This document shows positions 1-7,945 of a DNA stretch of 64,000 nt, one piece after another. Below the pieces are notes generated by a model. That model ran no database searches and was not told where the DNA came from. It saw nothing but the letters and a program-made list of their open reading frames with translations. This DNA is from Streptosporangium brasiliense (GTDB taxonomy: Bacteria > Actinomycetota > Actinomycetes > Streptosporangiales > Streptosporangiaceae), in the NCBI RefSeq assembly GCF_030811595.1, contig NZ_JAUSRB010000002.1, positions 4,278,001-4,342,000 of the forward strand, given 5' to 3'. Both the position numbers and the translations under genes were made by a program. The stretch's first letter is position 1; each line of letters opens with the position of its first letter.

Positions 1-14
1 CGCTCGATCGTCCG

Positions 15-1322
15 TCAGCCGGTCACGACGGCGATTCCGGGGAAGGCGGCGGTCGCGTTGCTCCACGGCGAGTAGTACAGCCGCCAGGAGCAGATACGGC
101 CGTTGACGACGTAGCCGGTGCAGGGCACCTGAGCGCTGGTGTCGATGAGGGAGATGACCCCCACCGCGGACTGCCGGGTGGTGCTGGACGGTTCGGGGGT
201 CTCCACCGGGCCGCCGCTGTCGCCCTGGCCGGCGACGTTCTTGCGCGTCGAGTTCTCGAGGAGGGCCAGGCCGTAGAGCACGCTCTCGGCAAGGTAGATC
301 GTGACGTTGGTCATCTTCACCTGGCAGAGGCAGATGGTGCCCGAGTAGGCGCCGGAGGTGCAGAGCCACATGCCCACGTAGGAGGCGGAGGTGCCGGCGA
401 CCGGGTTGCTGAACTCCGGCGATACGGTGCCGGGGTTGTTGTTGTAGACGCGGCCGGCGGTGCCGGCGCGGATCAGCATCACGTCGCGGCTGGTGTTGGC
501 ATGGGTGATCGGGCCGATCACCTGGCCGGTCGGGTCGGTGGCCGTCTGCCCGACGCTGCCGCAGTGGGCCGCCGACAGCATCCAGCTCGTCCCGCCGGCG
601 GTGACGGCGAAGCCCGTCGAGCAGCCGCGGCCGGTGCCGGTGTTGCGCCAGGCCGCGCCGCCCAGCCAGGGCGCGGCGTCGTCCCAGCGGCTGGCCGGGG
701 CCGGCGTGACGCCGGCCTCCACGGTGACCGGCACCGCCGAGTCGGCGACCTTCGAGCGGGTCAGGCCGTAGTCGGCGCCCGAGACCGTCAGGCCCGAGCC
801 GTCGGCGTTCGGCGCGATCGAGGTGATCGCGCCGCCGGAGGCGCGGACGAGGCGGTCCGTCTCGCTCTCCAGCTCGCGGGCCGAGTGGGCCGCGGGCAGG
901 ACGCTGACCGGGACGTCCCGGCGCAGCCGGCCGACCAGGGCGCTGACGCGCTCGGGGATGTCTCCCTTCCAGTAGACGCGCAGTTCGCGGTTCTCCGGCG
1001 CCGCGATGATGCCGGCGAACCCGGTGCCGTCCTGTGTCCTGACGGCGGTGGTGACGCGGTCGGCGGCCTTGACCAGCTTCTCCTGGGTGGCCAGCAGGTC
1101 CTTCCAGGAGGCGAAACCGCCCGGGACCCTGCCGGCCGGCTCGACGGCCCGGGTGCCGGCGTCCCTGACGGGAACGGGGGTGAGGGCGGGAGCGGGGACG
1201 GGGACGGGGGCCGCCGTGGCCTGGGCGGCGCCCATCGCGACCATGGCGAGGGCGACTCCCAGCGCCACCGCCAGACGGCCGGTGGATCGTGGGGCTTTTG
1301 AGGTGATCGGGGGGATTTTCAC
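15..1322 (-). CDS. Secreted trypsin-like (S1 family) serine protease
   Basis: A 435-residue exported serine protease that should cleave proteins outside the cell. The GTG start follows a GGAGGAG ribosome site 8 nt upstream. The N-terminus has a basic stretch, a hydrophobic core and an Ala-rich cleavage region, as in a Sec or Tat signal peptide. Roughly residues 50-215 look like a propeptide. The catalytic domain then shows the His motif SAAHC, a likely Asp in SRDVML and the Ser motif GDSGGP near residue 365. Paired Cys residues (GCSTGF with AAHC; CLCQ) suggest disulfides. The streptogrisin/trypsin-like fold is family knowledge; the target is unknown. It lies alone at the window edge and reads away from the MarR genes. 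Confidence 0.88.
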   Translation of the reverse strand: MKIPPITSKAPRSTGRLAVALGVALAMVAMGAAQATAAPVPVPAPALTPVPVRDAGTRAVEPAGRVPGGFASWKDLLATQEKLVKAADRVTTAVRTQDGTGFAGIIAAPENRELRVYWKGDIPERVSALVGRLRRDVPVSVLPAAHSARELESETDRLVRASGGAITSIAPNADGSGLTVSGADYGLTRSKVADSAVPVTVEAGVTPAPASRWDDAAPWLGGAAWRNTGTGRGCSTGFAVTAGGTSWMLSAAHCGSVGQTATDPTGQVIGPITHANTSRDVMLIRAGTAGRVYNNNPGTVSPEFSNPVAGTSASYVGMWLCTSGAYSGTICLCQVKMTNVTIYLAESVLYGLALLENSTRKNVAGQGDSGGPVETPEPSSTTRQSAVGVISLIDTSAQVPCTGYVVNGRICSWRLYYSPWSNATAAFPGIAVVTG

Positions 1323-1633
1323 CGGATGCTCCTCCGTGCCTTAATTACGGGGATGCATCCGGTATTCCATGTGTTTACGGCGTAATCAATGTCTTGACAG
1401 GGCTTTCAGAGGCGGCAAATCGATGCAGTCAGACATTTCTGTGCTGGGATTCCGGCTCCGCGCCCAAGGCGTGGCCCATTCCGTGATCACTCGTTGAAAC
1501 GGCGGTGGAAGCCTCCGTGCGGCGGCCGGTGCGTCGGCGCTCCGCCGGGTGGGGCACGGCGCGGGGCGGGCCGGCCGTACCGGGTGACCCTGGATGGACT
1601 CGGCGCCCGCGGCGGGTCGTCCGCTCCGGCTCC
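1323..1633. other. Intergenic region upstream of the protease
   Basis: This stretch should hold the protease promoter and the 3' end of the MarR transcript. Around 1340-1440 it is less GC-rich than the genes and includes a TTGACA-like element near 1393. I see no convincing gene; the ORFs crossing it are out-of-frame and low in plausible protein content. Confidence 0.4.
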
Positions 1634-2125
1634 CTAGGAGGCGGCGGCTCCGCTGGATCCCACCGGGCCGCGTTCGTGCACCAGGCGCCACAGGAGCTTG
1701 TTGAACAGCTCGCGCTCGTCGGGGGTGAGCGGCGCCAGGAAGGTGTCGAGGGCGTTCGTCATGGTGGGGGCGAGATCGTGGCGCAGGAGCGCCTGCCCCT
1801 CGCTGGTCAGGGCGATCGCGTATTTGCGCCGGTCGTCCGGGTTGCGCGCCCGCTGGACGAGGCCGAGCCGCTCCAGGCCGTCGACGACGCTGACCATGGT
1901 GGTCCGGTCGATGCCGTGGGTGCGGGCGAGCTGCTGCTGGGACTGGGGCCCCATGGAGTCGATGGCCGTGAGCACGATGAAGTCCTTCGACCGCAGCCCG
2001 AAGGGTTCCACCGCCGACTCGAAGATCTCGACGAAAAGATCATTGGCCTTGCTCACGAGCAGGCTGGTGGAGCTGGACATGAGATCCGGCAGGGGAAGAT
2101 CCGTATTCGGAGAATCAGTGCTCAC
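1634..2125 (-). CDS. MarR family transcriptional regulator
   Basis: A winged-helix MarR-type repressor of about 163 residues. I chose the GTG at 2125 because GAAGGGA lies 7 nt before it; an upstream in-frame extension to 2179 lacks a ribosome site. The core reads LRSKDFIVLTAIDSMGPQSQQQLA, then the recognition helix IDRTTMVSVVDGLE and the wing NPDDRRKYAIALT, all typical MarR positions. A C-terminal helix (DERELFNKLLWRL) would complete the dimer interface. It is divergent from a second MarR gene at 2517, and the gap between them has operator-like repeats (2194-2234 and 2268-2282), so auto- or cross-regulation is likely. The ligand is unknown. Confidence 0.88.
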   Translation of the reverse strand: MSTDSPNTDLPLPDLMSSSTSLLVSKANDLFVEIFESAVEPFGLRSKDFIVLTAIDSMGPQSQQQLARTHGIDRTTMVSVVDGLERLGLVQRARNPDDRRKYAIALTSEGQALLRHDLAPTMTNALDTFLAPLTPDERELFNKLLWRLVHERGPVGSSGAAAS

Positions 2126-2193
2126 ATACGTCCCTTCAGCGGCCACACGTTCCATAATGCGCAAAAGTGCCCATATCAAGCACGCTCATATAT

Positions 2194-2234
2194 GGCAAGA
2201 CTGTCACACGCTATAGGGCAAGAGTGTCACACGC
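2194..2234. promoter_or_regulatory. Direct repeat pair, candidate MarR operator
   Basis: GGCAAGACTGTCACACGC at 2194-2211 is repeated as GGCAAGAGTGTCACACGC at 2217-2234. That is 17 of 18 identical with a 23-bp period, about two helical turns. It sits 69-109 bp upstream of the minus-strand MarR start, where a regulator or promoter element is expected. Function is inferred from position only. Confidence 0.5.
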
Positions 2235-2267
2235 CGACATGTGCAGCGCAACAGCTGGATTCAAATC

Positions 2268-2282
2268 ATCAGTACTACTGAT
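2268..2282. promoter_or_regulatory. 15-bp perfect palindrome, MarR-type operator
   Basis: ATCAGTA-C-TACTGAT is a perfect inverted repeat with 7-bp arms and one central base. MarR family operators are commonly 15-20 bp palindromes of this kind. It directly adjoins a TTGACA hexamer (2283-2288), so binding could occlude a promoter reading toward the plus-strand MarR gene. Confidence 0.55.
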
Positions 2283-2516
2283 TGACAGGATTGCTGAGGA
2301 TCTGTGAAGCTGATTAATGCGTGAAGGGTGGTGGAGGGTCCGCCTGGGGACCCGCGGCCATCCCGGGTGAGGAGACTCCATGTCCGCAGGCCAGGTCGGC
2401 CCTGACGCCGGCACCACATGGGATGAGGTCCGTGAGATCGTGCTCGGAGTGGATCCGTCAGAGGAGGCCGACGGGCAGGAAGGCTGACGGCCGATCCGCT
2501 GGAAAGGGGTGGAGCT

Positions 2517-2987
2517 ATGGGTGGAGACCGGGGCGCGCCCGTGCCGGCCGCACGGCTGCTGGCCGAGTCCACCGGCTGGCTGCTCAACGGCGCGGCGCGC
2601 GAGGTCACGCTGGAGCTGGAGGAGGCGCTGAAGGGGGCCGACCTCCGCTGGCGCGACTACGGGGTGCTCAGCGTGCTGGAGGCGGCCGGGCCGCTGTCGC
2701 AGCAGGAGATCGGGCGGCGGCTCGCCGTCGACCGGTCGACGATGGTGCACATCATCGACGTCCTGGAGCAGCGCGGGCTGGTCGTGCGCAGCCGCGACCT
2801 GACCGACCGCCGGGCCTATTCGATCGAACTGACCGACTCCGGGCGTGCGCTCCTGGTGGAGGTGCTCCATCCGGTGACCGCCGAGGTCCACGACCGCGTG
2901 ATCGGCAGGTTGACGGATGAGGACCGGGCCCATCTCGACCGGATCCTCGCGCAGCTGACCGGCGGGAGCCGGACCGGCACTATATGA
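2517..2987 (+). CDS. MarR family transcriptional regulator
   Basis: A 156-residue MarR-type winged-helix protein. The ATG is preceded by GTGGAG. The pattern is DLRWRDYGVLSVLEAAGPLSQQEIG, then the recognition helix VDRSTMVHIIDVLEQRGLV and the wing DLTDRRAYSIELT, followed by a C-terminal dimerisation helix (DEDRAHLDRILAQL). It is related to, but clearly different from, the divergent MarR protein at 1634-2125. The next gene downstream, a TrmB/LuxR-type regulator, is 118 bp away on the same strand, so this protein could control the accessory cluster that follows. That link is inference. Confidence 0.86.
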   Translation: MGGDRGAPVPAARLLAESTGWLLNGAAREVTLELEEALKGADLRWRDYGVLSVLEAAGPLSQQEIGRRLAVDRSTMVHIIDVLEQRGLVVRSRDLTDRRAYSIELTDSGRALLVEVLHPVTAEVHDRVIGRLTDEDRAHLDRILAQLTGGSRTGTI

Positions 2988-3105
2988 GGGTTTACAAACG
3001 ATCTATGGTCTGATAGTTTGGAAATATACATATCTGCGTGCCGGGCCAAGGTGGACCAGCCTGCGGTCACCCCCCTGGGTGAGGTACATGGCCAGGAGGT
3101 GAGCC

Positions 3106-4092
3106 ATGGACATTTCCATCATCGGTATTTCGGCCGAGGCCGAGGAGCTCTATCGATACTTCCTGCGGCACCGCGGCGAGGGGATCGGCTCGGTACGGCA
3201 GGCGCTCAACATGGACCCCGACACGGTCGAGGCCGCGGCCGAGGTGCTCGGCAGGCTCTCCCTGCTCGATCTCACCGACCGCCACCGGGTGGTGGCCACC
3301 GAGCCGAGGATCGGCATCGAGCGCCTCGTGGAGCAGCGGCTCGACCAGCTCAACATGGAGATCCGCCGCGTCCTGGCGGCGCGTGACGCCATCGCGTCGT
3401 TCGTGGAGGACCAGCGGCACGGGGAGAACGCGACGCCGGTGCTCGACATCGAGCGGGTGGAGGGCCTCGACCGGGTCCGTCAGCGGCTCGACGACCTCGG
3501 GTTCTTCTCCTACAAGGAGACGCTGTGCCTGCATCCCGGCGGCCCGCTCTCCCAGGGCGCCATCGAGACGGCGCTGCCGCTGGACACCCGCTCCCTGCGC
3601 CGCGGACTGGCGGTGAAAGCGGTCTACCACCCCAAGGCGCTCGACGACCCGATGATGGCGTCGTATCTGCGCGATGTCGTCAGCCTGGGCGGTCAGATCC
3701 ACATCACCGAGGACCCCATGGACCGCATGCTCATCTTCGACCGCAGCGTGGCGGTCGTGCCGATAAACCCGAAGGAGAGCTCGCGCGGCGCGCTGCTCGT
3801 GAGGGAGCCCGGCCTGGTCTCCCAGCTGGTCACCTACTTCGACGGCGTGTGGCAGGCCGCCACCGACTTCCGCGACTTCACCGAGCCCTCCACGGGCGCG
3901 CCGCTCCTCTCCGAGCTGGAGAAGCGGGTGCTCGCGGTGATGGCCACCGCCGACAAGGACGAGATCGCGGCACGCGAGATCGACGTGTCCGTCCGGACCT
4001 ATCGCCGTTATGTCGCGGACCTCATGGCCCGGCTCGGCGCGGTCAACCGTTTCCAGGCCGCCCTGCGCGCCAAGGAGGAGAATTGGATCTGA
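3106..4092 (+). CDS. TrmB/LuxR-type helix-turn-helix regulator
   Basis: A 328-residue regulator with AGGAGG 7 nt before its ATG. Residues 5-65 resemble a TrmB-like winged helix (AEELYRYFLRHRGEG, then VEAAAEVLGRLSLLDL). A helical linker is followed at about 150-255 by a mixed alpha/beta region containing DRMLIFDRSVAVVPI, similar to the effector part of TrmB-like proteins. Residues 265-328 form a LuxR/GerE-type HTH (LSELEKRVLAVM, EIAAREIDVSVRTYRRYVADLMARLG). Proteins of this plan are common beside actinomycete peptide and secondary-metabolite clusters. It converges, with a 26-bp gap, on the first copy of the small-protein cassette, so it is the obvious candidate controller of that cassette (inference). 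Confidence 0.8.
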   Translation: MDISIIGISAEAEELYRYFLRHRGEGIGSVRQALNMDPDTVEAAAEVLGRLSLLDLTDRHRVVATEPRIGIERLVEQRLDQLNMEIRRVLAARDAIASFVEDQRHGENATPVLDIERVEGLDRVRQRLDDLGFFSYKETLCLHPGGPLSQGAIETALPLDTRSLRRGLAVKAVYHPKALDDPMMASYLRDVVSLGGQIHITEDPMDRMLIFDRSVAVVPINPKESSRGALLVREPGLVSQLVTYFDGVWQAATDFRDFTEPSTGAPLLSELEKRVLAVMATADKDEIAAREIDVSVRTYRRYVADLMARLGAVNRFQAALRAKEENWI

Positions 4093-4118
4093 CGGTCCCG
4101 TTCCGGGAGGGGGAGAGG

Positions 4119-4406
4119 TCAGGGGGCGGCCTCCCCGGGCCCGGGACGGCCGGTGGCCAGGGTCTGGCAGGCCGCGAGCTCCCAGTGGCTGATCGCCGGA
4201 TCGGTGAGAGCCTCGATCACCTCGGCGCGGATCTGCGCGCTGGTCACCCTCTCGTCGGTGTGGACCCGGATGACGACGTCCCCGGTGGCCTGCCTGAGGT
4301 CTTTACGCCATTTCTCCGGCAGCAGCGCCAGGATCCGGATCCCGTCCACCGGTGAATTGTTGAACGGCTCCTCCGCCGTCCGCCGCATTGTCAGCTCAAC
4401 CAACAT
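4119..4406 (-). CDS. Cassette copy A small protein (MLVELTMRR family)
   Basis: A 95-residue protein of no family I recognise. GGAGG lies 9 nt before the ATG. By hand alignment it is identical at 64 of the first 86 positions to the protein starting at 9415. The block NNSPVDGIRILALLP and the following EKWRKDLRQATG are unchanged, and a Cys near residue 80 is shared. The pattern (short strand, Lys/Arg helix, VVIRVHTDE strand, helix) suggests a compact soluble alpha/beta fold without membrane segments. It follows a 46-residue peptide ORF by 15 nt. The same peptide-then-protein order recurs in copy B, so the two genes probably act together. Possible roles are peptide partner, immunity protein or modifying subunit; none is shown by the sequence. 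Confidence 0.72.
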   Translation of the reverse strand: MLVELTMRRTAEEPFNNSPVDGIRILALLPEKWRKDLRQATGDVVIRVHTDERVTSAQIRAEVIEALTDPAISHWELAACQTLATGRPGPGEAAP

Positions 4407-4421
4407 GGCTGGTGCCTCCGC

Positions 4422-4562
4422 CTAGTCCCGGGTGGTGCCGGCCGAGGCCGCCATGGAAGGGACGCCGACGGCGACGGCGGATGGAATTATACCGGAAAAA
4501 TGCGTGGACGGCAGTTTGGCAGTGGTATTGGAAAAGAGTGAGGAGGCGATCGGGCTTTTCAT
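4422..4562 (-). CDS. Cassette copy A peptide (MKSP-type, 46 aa)
   Basis: A short ORF of 46 residues found by comparison with the peptide at 9201-9410. It starts MKSPIASSLFSNTTAKLP, continues with SGIIPSAVAVGVPSMAAS and ends AGTTRD. Copy B shares MKSP.AS, K.P, SG..P.AV..G, S and AGTT.D in the same order. A purine-rich AAAGGGATTGAGAA precedes the ATG. Codons are unusually AT-rich for this genome (AAA, TTT, ATA, ATT, AAT, CAT). Small size, a polar N-terminus, a Ser/Thr-rich body and coupling to a conserved partner fit a RiPP precursor or a signalling peptide. It has no Cys and no recognisable leader family. The coding call rests on paralogy and upstream conservation, not on a known domain. Confidence 0.62.
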   Translation of the reverse strand: MKSPIASSLFSNTTAKLPSTHFSGIIPSAVAVGVPSMAASAGTTRD

Positions 4563-4607
4563 TTCTCAATCCCTTTAATCGGGCTGTCCGGCTTTTGCCG
4601 GCACGGC

Positions 4608-4687
4608 CAACTCTGCGCGCTCCGCGGGCCGGGGGACAGGCGGAACGAGGTCAGCAAGCTGCCCGCCCGTAGCCGCTTCCTGCCAGC
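4608..4687 (-). promoter_or_regulatory. Conserved upstream elements of cassette A
   Basis: Read on the minus strand, 4687-4650 begins GCTGGCAGGAAGCGG and ends CTTGCTGAC. It matches 9080-9117 at 34 of 38 positions. A second element, GCGCAGAGTTG (4618-4608), is identical to 9149-9159. The gap between the two elements is 31 nt in both copies, while the sequence in the gap is less conserved. This points to a shared promoter or operator upstream of each MKSP peptide gene. Confidence 0.6.
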
Positions 4688-4892
4688 CGGCCGCTGGACA
4701 TCCGCACATCTGCCGGACGGCAGGGAGAAACCGCAGGTGAAATCCTTCCGACAAGGGCCGCCGGCCAGGACGGCGGCCACCTCCGGCCACGCGCTCGCGG
4801 TCCGGCCCGGGGCGGCCGGGCACGGCTGCGGCGGCCCTCCGGGCCGCAGGAGCCGGTCCGCGATTCATTCCGTCCGCGCCTTCCGGTGTGCC

Positions 4893-4952
4893 CATTGGCG
4901 GTGGAACGGATTGTCGCCCCGGCGGCGAACATTGGCCGTGGAACGGGTTGTC
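4893..4952. repeat. 23-bp imperfect direct repeat upstream of the SDR
   Basis: CATTGGCGGTGGAACGGATT plus GTC (4893-4915) recurs as CATTGGCCGTGGAACGGGTT plus GTC (4930-4952), 21 of 23 identical with a 37-bp period. It lies 130-190 bp upstream of the SDR start and could bind an activator such as the LuxR-type protein at 3106. Confidence 0.5.
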
Positions 4953-5084
4953 CTCCGCCTGGAAACGGCCCGCGGACGGCCCCGTGATAGCCGGCGTTCC
5001 GCGCTGCGGGGTGAAAGCACACTCGGAGATGACAGGAGAGAGGCGAGGGCATTTCACTGGGTATGGATTAGAGGAGATGATCTG

Positions 5085-6152
5085 ATGCTGGTGTGCGTGA
5101 CCGGCGGTACTGGATTCGTCGGTGCCCATTCGGTTGCGGCGATTGTGGAGATGGGCCACCGCGTCCGTATGCTCGTCCGCGATCCGTCGAAGGCGGAGCG
5201 CGCGCTGTCGCCGCTGGGCGTCGCCCCCGGAGCCGTCGACGTGGTCGCCGGGGACGTCACCGACGGGGCCTCCGTGGCCCGGGCGGTGCGCGGCGCCGAC
5301 GCCGTTCTGCACGCGGCGTCGGTCTACTCCTTCGACAGCAGGCTCCACGCGAGGATGCGGCAGGTCAACGAGCAGGGCACCGAGATCGTGCTCGGCGCCG
5401 CGCGGCGGGCGGGCGCGGGCCGGATCATCCATGTCTCCAGCATCGTGGCGATGTTCCCGGCCCGGGGGCGGGTGATCGACGAGGACTCGCCCGTCGGCCG
5501 GCCCCGCGAGACGTACATGGCGAGCAAGGCCGCGGCCGAGGTGGTCGCCCGCCGGCACCAGGCCGAGGGAGCCCCGGTGGTGATCACTTATCCGCCCGCC
5601 CTGCTCGGCCCGCACGACCCCAACCTGGGTGACCAGGTCTCCCGCGTCCGCAGCGTGCTCCGGGGGCTGACGCCCATCTGGCCGCTGGGCGGGTTCCCAG
5701 TCGGCGACGTGCGGGACACCGCGGCGCTGCACGCCCGGCTGCTCGCCCCGCCGGGAGACAGGCCGGGGGACAGACCGGGAGGCAGGCCGGAGCGCCACTT
5801 CGGGCCGGGCCGCTACCTCTCCACCCGGCAGTACGTGGAGGTGCTGCGCGAGGTCACCGGGCGCGCGCTGCCGGCGGTCTTCCTGCCGGCTCACGCGATG
5901 ATCCCCGTCGGGCTGTTCGTCGATCTCGTGCAGCGCGTCTGGCCGTGGCACATCCCAGCCGAATACGGGGCCATCTACACGTGCGCCTGCGCCACGCGCC
6001 TGGCCGAGGGCGTCAGCACTCATGGGATCAGCCCACGGCCCGTCACCGAGACCTTCGGTGACACGGTGCGCTGGCTGCACGGAAGCGGCCACCTGTCTGC
6101 CCGGCAGGCGGGTTCCGGCCGGCCGAGCCTGTCATCTGTAACGACGCATTGA
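5085..6152 (+). CDS. NAD(P)-dependent epimerase/dehydratase (extended SDR)
   Basis: A 355-residue SDR. The ATG at 5085 follows GAGGAG by 8 nt and places the nucleotide-binding motif at the very N-terminus (VTGGTGFVGAHS), so the longer upstream frame is not used. Later motifs include DVVAGDVTD, ADAVLHAAS, a Ser-rich strand (IIHVSSIVAMF) and the catalytic YMASKAAAE, i.e. YxxxK. This layout is that of extended SDRs such as dihydroflavonol reductase-like or 3-beta-HSD-like reductases acting on ketone or hydroxyl substrates. A low-complexity GDRPGDRPGGRPE insertion lies near residue 226. It begins the plus-strand run that continues into the carboxyltransferase, so a role in the same pathway is likely. 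The substrate is unknown. Confidence 0.85.
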   Translation: MLVCVTGGTGFVGAHSVAAIVEMGHRVRMLVRDPSKAERALSPLGVAPGAVDVVAGDVTDGASVARAVRGADAVLHAASVYSFDSRLHARMRQVNEQGTEIVLGAARRAGAGRIIHVSSIVAMFPARGRVIDEDSPVGRPRETYMASKAAAEVVARRHQAEGAPVVITYPPALLGPHDPNLGDQVSRVRSVLRGLTPIWPLGGFPVGDVRDTAALHARLLAPPGDRPGDRPGGRPERHFGPGRYLSTRQYVEVLREVTGRALPAVFLPAHAMIPVGLFVDLVQRVWPWHIPAEYGAIYTCACATRLAEGVSTHGISPRPVTETFGDTVRWLHGSGHLSARQAGSGRPSLSSVTTH

Positions 6153-6166
6153 CGGGAGATGCCCCC

Positions 6167-6244
6167 ATGAGCGAGCGGACCGCCCGGCGGGCCAGAGCCT
6201 TGGGCGCCCAGGGGAACCTGGACGGCCAGGGGAAGGAGCGCTGA
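6167..6244 (+). CDS. Possible 25-aa coupled ORF
   Basis: A 25-codon ORF (MSERTARRARALG and so on) lies between the SDR and the carboxyltransferase. GGGAGA lies 7 nt before its ATG, and its stop overlaps the next start as TGATG. It is Arg-rich with no recognisable domain. It could be a leader ORF that couples translation into the carboxyltransferase, or may simply be non-coding. It is too short to be the usual epsilon subunit. Confidence 0.3.
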   Translation: MSERTARRARALGAQGNLDGQGKER

Positions 6245-7923
6245 TGAGCACCTCGGAGCTCGATTTCATACTCGTCCCCTTGCCCACGCCGGTCGAGGAG
6301 GTCATCGACGGCCGTCCCGACGGCCAGGCGAGCGGGCCCCGACGGGTGGAGCCACCGGTCCCGCAGCCCCAGACCCGGTCCATGCGCCTGCTGCGCGAGC
6401 AGCGTGAAGAGCTGCGTGAGGAGGTCACCGCCGGCCACCGCCAGGCGGTCGACCGGCAGCACGCGCTCGGCAAGCATACGGCCCGCGAGCGGATAGACCT
6501 GCTGCTGGACGAGGGGTCGTTCACCGAGATCGACATGTACCGCCGCCATCAGTCGCACGGTCTGAAGATCGAGGAGCGGCGCCCGTACACCGACGGTGTG
6601 ATCACGGGCTCCGGCACGATCCACGGCCGCCGGGTGTTCGTCTACGCCCAGGACTTCACCGTCTTCGGCGGCTCGCTCGGCGAGGCCCACGCCTCGAAGA
6701 TCCACAAGGTGATGGATCTGGCGATCTCCACCGGGTCCCCCTTCATCGGGCTGAACGACAGCGGGGGCGCCCGGATCCAGGAGGGGGTGATGTCCCTCAA
6801 CGGATACGGCGGGATCTTCCAGCGCAGTGTCCAGGCGTCGGGAGTGATACCGCAGATCAGCGTCGTGCTCGGGCCCTGCGCCGGAGGGGCCGCCTACTCC
6901 ACGGCGCTGGCCGACTTCACCTTCATGGTCCGCGACACCGCGCAGATGTACCTGACCGGTCCCGACGTCGTCGAGGCGGTGAGCGGCCAGCGGGTCAGCC
7001 ACGCCGAGCTCGGCGGCGCGGAGGTGCACGGCGGCCGGTCGGGCGTGGCCACCTTCGTCCACGACGACGAGGAGAGCTGCCTGGAGGACGTGCGCTATCT
7101 CGTCTCGATGCTGCCCAGCAACAATCTGGAGTTCCCCCCCAGCACGCCGTCCTACGACGCGGCCACGGACGTGCGGCCCCGGCTGGCCGAGATAGTCCCG
7201 GTCGAGCCGAACAAGCCCTACGACATGCGGCAGGTCGTCGCCGAGCTGGTGGACGACGGGGAATTCCTGGAGCTGCACGAGGGCTGGGCGCCGAACGTGA
7301 TCTGCGTGCTGGCACGGATCGACGGCGACGTGGTCGGAGTGGTCGGCAACCAGCCCATGGTGCTGGCCGGTGTGCTGGACGTCGTCGCGTCGCAGAAGGC
7401 CGCACGGTTCGTGCGGTTCTGCGACGCCTTCAACATCCCGCTGGTGACGCTGGTCGACGTCCCCGGTTTCCTTCCGGGCACCGACCAGGAGTACGCGGGG
7501 ATCATCCGGCACGGCGCCAAGCTGCTGTACGCCTACTGCGAGGCGACCGTGCCGCGCATCCAGGTCATCGTGCGCAAGGCGTACGGCGGCGCGTACATCG
7601 TGATGGACTCGCGCTCCATCGGCACCGACCTCTCGCTGGCGTGGCCGACGAACGAGATCGCGGTGATGGGCGCCGAGGGCGCCGTGAACGTCATCTTCCG
7701 CAGGGAGCTGGCCGCCGCCGTGGACCCGGCCGAGCTCCGCGCGGAGCTGGTCGCCGAGTACTCCGAACAGCTCGTGCACCCGCACTACGCCGCCGAGCGC
7801 GGCCTGGTCGACGACGTCATCGATCCGGTGCAGACGCGGGCGGTGGTGGCCCGCGGGCTGGCGATGCTGCGCAACAAGCGCAAGCAGCCGCCGCAGCGCA
7901 AGCACGGAAACGTGCCGCTGTGA
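6244..7923 (+). CDS. Acyl-CoA carboxylase, carboxyltransferase (beta) subunit
   Basis: A 559-residue biotin-dependent carboxyltransferase of the PccB/AccD type. It transfers CO2 from carboxybiotin to an acyl-CoA, giving malonyl-, methylmalonyl- or a longer 2-carboxyacyl-CoA. The family core begins at about residue 47 (MRLLREQREEL, then GKHTARERIDLLLD). The two crotonase-like halves show GPCAGGAAYS and VPGFLPGTDQEYAGII, with AYGGAYIVM and AEGAVNVIF. A proline-rich N-terminal extension of about 45 residues is unusual. No biotin carboxylase/BCCP subunit or epsilon subunit is nearby, so it must borrow an alpha subunit encoded elsewhere. With the phosphopantetheinyl transferase and KAS III-like gene it suggests supply of extender units for an acyl product (inference). 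Confidence 0.9.
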   Translation: MSTSELDFILVPLPTPVEEVIDGRPDGQASGPRRVEPPVPQPQTRSMRLLREQREELREEVTAGHRQAVDRQHALGKHTARERIDLLLDEGSFTEIDMYRRHQSHGLKIEERRPYTDGVITGSGTIHGRRVFVYAQDFTVFGGSLGEAHASKIHKVMDLAISTGSPFIGLNDSGGARIQEGVMSLNGYGGIFQRSVQASGVIPQISVVLGPCAGGAAYSTALADFTFMVRDTAQMYLTGPDVVEAVSGQRVSHAELGGAEVHGGRSGVATFVHDDEESCLEDVRYLVSMLPSNNLEFPPSTPSYDAATDVRPRLAEIVPVEPNKPYDMRQVVAELVDDGEFLELHEGWAPNVICVLARIDGDVVGVVGNQPMVLAGVLDVVASQKAARFVRFCDAFNIPLVTLVDVPGFLPGTDQEYAGIIRHGAKLLYAYCEATVPRIQVIVRKAYGGAYIVMDSRSIGTDLSLAWPTNEIAVMGAEGAVNVIFRRELAAAVDPAELRAELVAEYSEQLVHPHYAAERGLVDDVIDPVQTRAVVARGLAMLRNKRKQPPQRKHGNVPL

Positions 7924-7945
7924 CACCGGCACGGAACGCGCCGCT

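Larger units (their letters stand above)
2126..2516. other. Divergent MarR-MarR intergenic region
   Basis: This region between two divergently read MarR genes is less GC-rich than its surroundings from 2130 to 2320. It contains a direct repeat pair (2194-2234), a perfect palindrome (2268-2282) and a TTGACA hexamer (2283-2288) abutting that palindrome. No gene is apparent. Confidence 0.5.
4563..5084. other. Divergent intergenic region, cassette A and SDR
   Basis: This 522-bp gap separates the minus-strand peptide cassette from the plus-strand SDR gene. It contains the cassette-specific upstream elements at 4608-4618 and 4650-4687, and a pair of 23-bp direct repeats at 4893-4952. The long ORFs through it are GC-biased shadows with no protein character. 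Confidence 0.5.
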
